Source: an uncultured Clostridia bacterium
Lineage (GTDB): Bacteria > Bacillota > Clostridia > Christensenellales > Borkfalkiaceae
DNA: 7,895 bases
Assembly (NCBI GenBank): GCA_934271725.1
Contig: CAKQSC010000045.1
Coordinates: 1 to 7,895, forward strand
Direction of reading: 5' to 3'
Below the pieces are notes generated by a model. It did not search any database, had not been told where the DNA came from, and was given only the letters and a program-made list of their open reading frames with translations. Numbering within the stretch: position 1 is the first letter of the stretch; every line of letters begins with the position of its first letter. Of this stretch, positions 7,070-7,895 are shown one piece after another. The translations under genes and the position numbers were made by a program.

Positions 7070-7129
7070 CTAATTTGCATAAATAAAAGGGATTTGTCGT
7101 ATATATAGCGGAATCCCGAGAGATTTGAG

Positions 7130-7895
7130 ATGAAAACGTTTACCGCACGAAAGAATACTAAACTTACAGTGGCTGTTCTTGACGAACTGCCACAACTCGG
7201 TTATGGGACAATCAGAAAGATTTTGCGTGAAAAAGACGTTAAAGTAAACGGCAAACGCGTTTCGGAAGACGTAAAACTTTCCGTAGGCGACGAAGTTACG
7301 GTGTATTATAAAGATTCGGACGAAAAGCGTCTTTACGATGTTGTTTACGAAGACGAAAACGTGCTTATCGCAAACAAATACCCGAAAATCACTTCCGACG
7401 ATTTGTTTTTAAAACTATCGGCGGGTAAAGAACTATATTATATACACAGGCTTGACAGAAACACGTCGGGCTTGATAGTTTTCGCAAAGAATAAAGAGAG
7501 CGAAAAGGAACTTCTTAACGGGTTTAAAAACCGTTTGTTCGATAAACGGTATATCGCGGAGGTATACGGCGTTCCCGAAAAAAAAGAGGCTACGCTTACG
7601 GCGTATCTTGTAAAAGACGCCGAAACGGGCAGGGTTAAGATTTACGATACCGCCGTTAAGGGGAGCGTCAGAATAATAACGGAATACAAGGTGATTAAAA
7701 GCGGAGGCGGTACTAGCCTTCTCGAAATAAAACTCGTAACGGGCAAAACTCATCAGATAAGGGCGCATCTTGCGCATATAGGTCATTTCGTAATAGGCGA
7801 CGGCAAATACGGCGTGGAAAGCGTAAACAAAAAATACAAGAAAAACGGTCAGCGACTCACGGCGTATAAAATAACTTTTTCGTTCGGGCCGACGG
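7130..7895 (+). CDS. RluA-family pseudouridine synthase with N-terminal S4 domain, 3' end outside the window
   Basis: Open from the ATG at 7130 to the window end (255 codons). An in-frame stop at 7106-7108 and no other start codon between fix this ATG, although the ribosome binding site is weak (GAGAG at 7118-7122, 7-nt spacer). Residues about 10-60 form an S4 RNA-binding domain (IRKILREKDVKVNGKRV and SVGDEVTVYY). The catalytic domain follows: HRLDRNTSG from residue 106 with D109 as the expected nucleophile, KRY (139-141) with the active-site tyrosine, GKTHQIRAHL (205-214) and IGDGKYG (222-228). It makes pseudouridine in rRNA or tRNA; GKTHQIR and GDGKYG place it nearer RluC/RluD types than tRNA-only RluA. 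Motif I is unusual: NKYPKI instead of NKPxG, and the stretch before HRLD is short. Only a short C-terminal piece should be missing. It is a paralogue of the S4-less enzyme at 3847-4560. Confidence 0.94.
   Translation, partial: MKTFTARKNTKLTVAVLDELPQLGYGTIRKILREKDVKVNGKRVSEDVKLSVGDEVTVYYKDSDEKRLYDVVYEDENVLIANKYPKITSDDLFLKLSAGKELYYIHRLDRNTSGLIVFAKNKESEKELLNGFKNRLFDKRYIAEVYGVPEKKEATLTAYLVKDAETGRVKIYDTAVKGSVRIITEYKVIKSGGGTSLLEIKLVTGKTHQIRAHLAHIGHFVIGDGKYGVESVNKKYKKNGQRLTAYKITFSFGPT

Noticed and set aside
7070..7129. Promoter for the S4-type pseudouridine synthase
   Set aside because: A TATATA string (7100-7105) could be a -10 box, but no acceptable -35 box lies 16-18 nt upstream. A promoter must exist after the terminator, but I cannot place it with confidence.
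7433..7786. Minus-strand open frame of 117 codons near the window end
   Set aside because: It is antisense to the catalytic domain of the S4-type pseudouridine synthase, whose HRLD, KRY and GKTHQIR motifs prove the plus-strand frame.
1..7895. Mobile element, CRISPR array, tRNA/rRNA gene or toxin-antitoxin pair
   Set aside because: By eye there are no direct-repeat arrays, transposase or integrase motifs, tRNA-like cloverleaf ends or small gene pairs; nearly all sequence is explained by six genes.

Overview
The window looks like chromosomal DNA of a low-to-moderate GC Firmicute, most likely an uncultured Clostridia-type gut or anaerobic lineage. This is inferred from frequent ATA, AGA and GAA codons, AAGGA/GGGAG-type ribosome binding sites, sigma-A-like promoters, a classic hairpin-plus-U-tract terminator, a single-membrane style exported protein and a eukaryote-like (type 2) isoleucyl-tRNA synthetase. 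TGA ends real genes (ileS and the exported protein), so the standard bacterial code is in use. I cannot name the genus.

Layout: (1) Positions 2-4560, plus strand: a compact translation-related gene cluster. It holds ileS (its start lies before the window), a COG1092-like SAM methyltransferase 1 nt after the ileS stop, and an S4-less RluA-type pseudouridine synthase 10 nt further on. One enzyme charges tRNA, one is a predicted RNA methyltransferase and one is a predicted RNA pseudouridylase, so the cluster is about tRNA/rRNA maturation and use. (2) Positions 4567-5094, minus strand: a small six-helix MntP/YtaF-like membrane protein, probably a metal (Mn2+) exporter. It converges on the first cluster with only 6 nt between the stop codons. 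(3) Positions 5095-5273: an AT-rich divergent control region with a good plus-strand promoter, a plausible minus-strand promoter and two inverted repeats. (4) Positions 5274-7022, plus strand: a large secreted, C-terminally membrane-anchored, all-beta protein of unknown function with three apparent Ig-like modules. It is followed by a strong intrinsic terminator, so it is probably a single-gene transcript. (5) Position 7130 to the window end, plus strand: a second RluA-family pseudouridine synthase, this one with an N-terminal S4 domain, cut by the window edge.

Most of the window is housekeeping. I see no mobile element, CRISPR array, RNA gene or defence system. The only gene of truly unknown role is the exported Ig-like protein. 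The other points worth checking are the resistance-type IleRS, the palindrome across the mntP-like promoter, and three places where the obvious ATG is probably not the true start.
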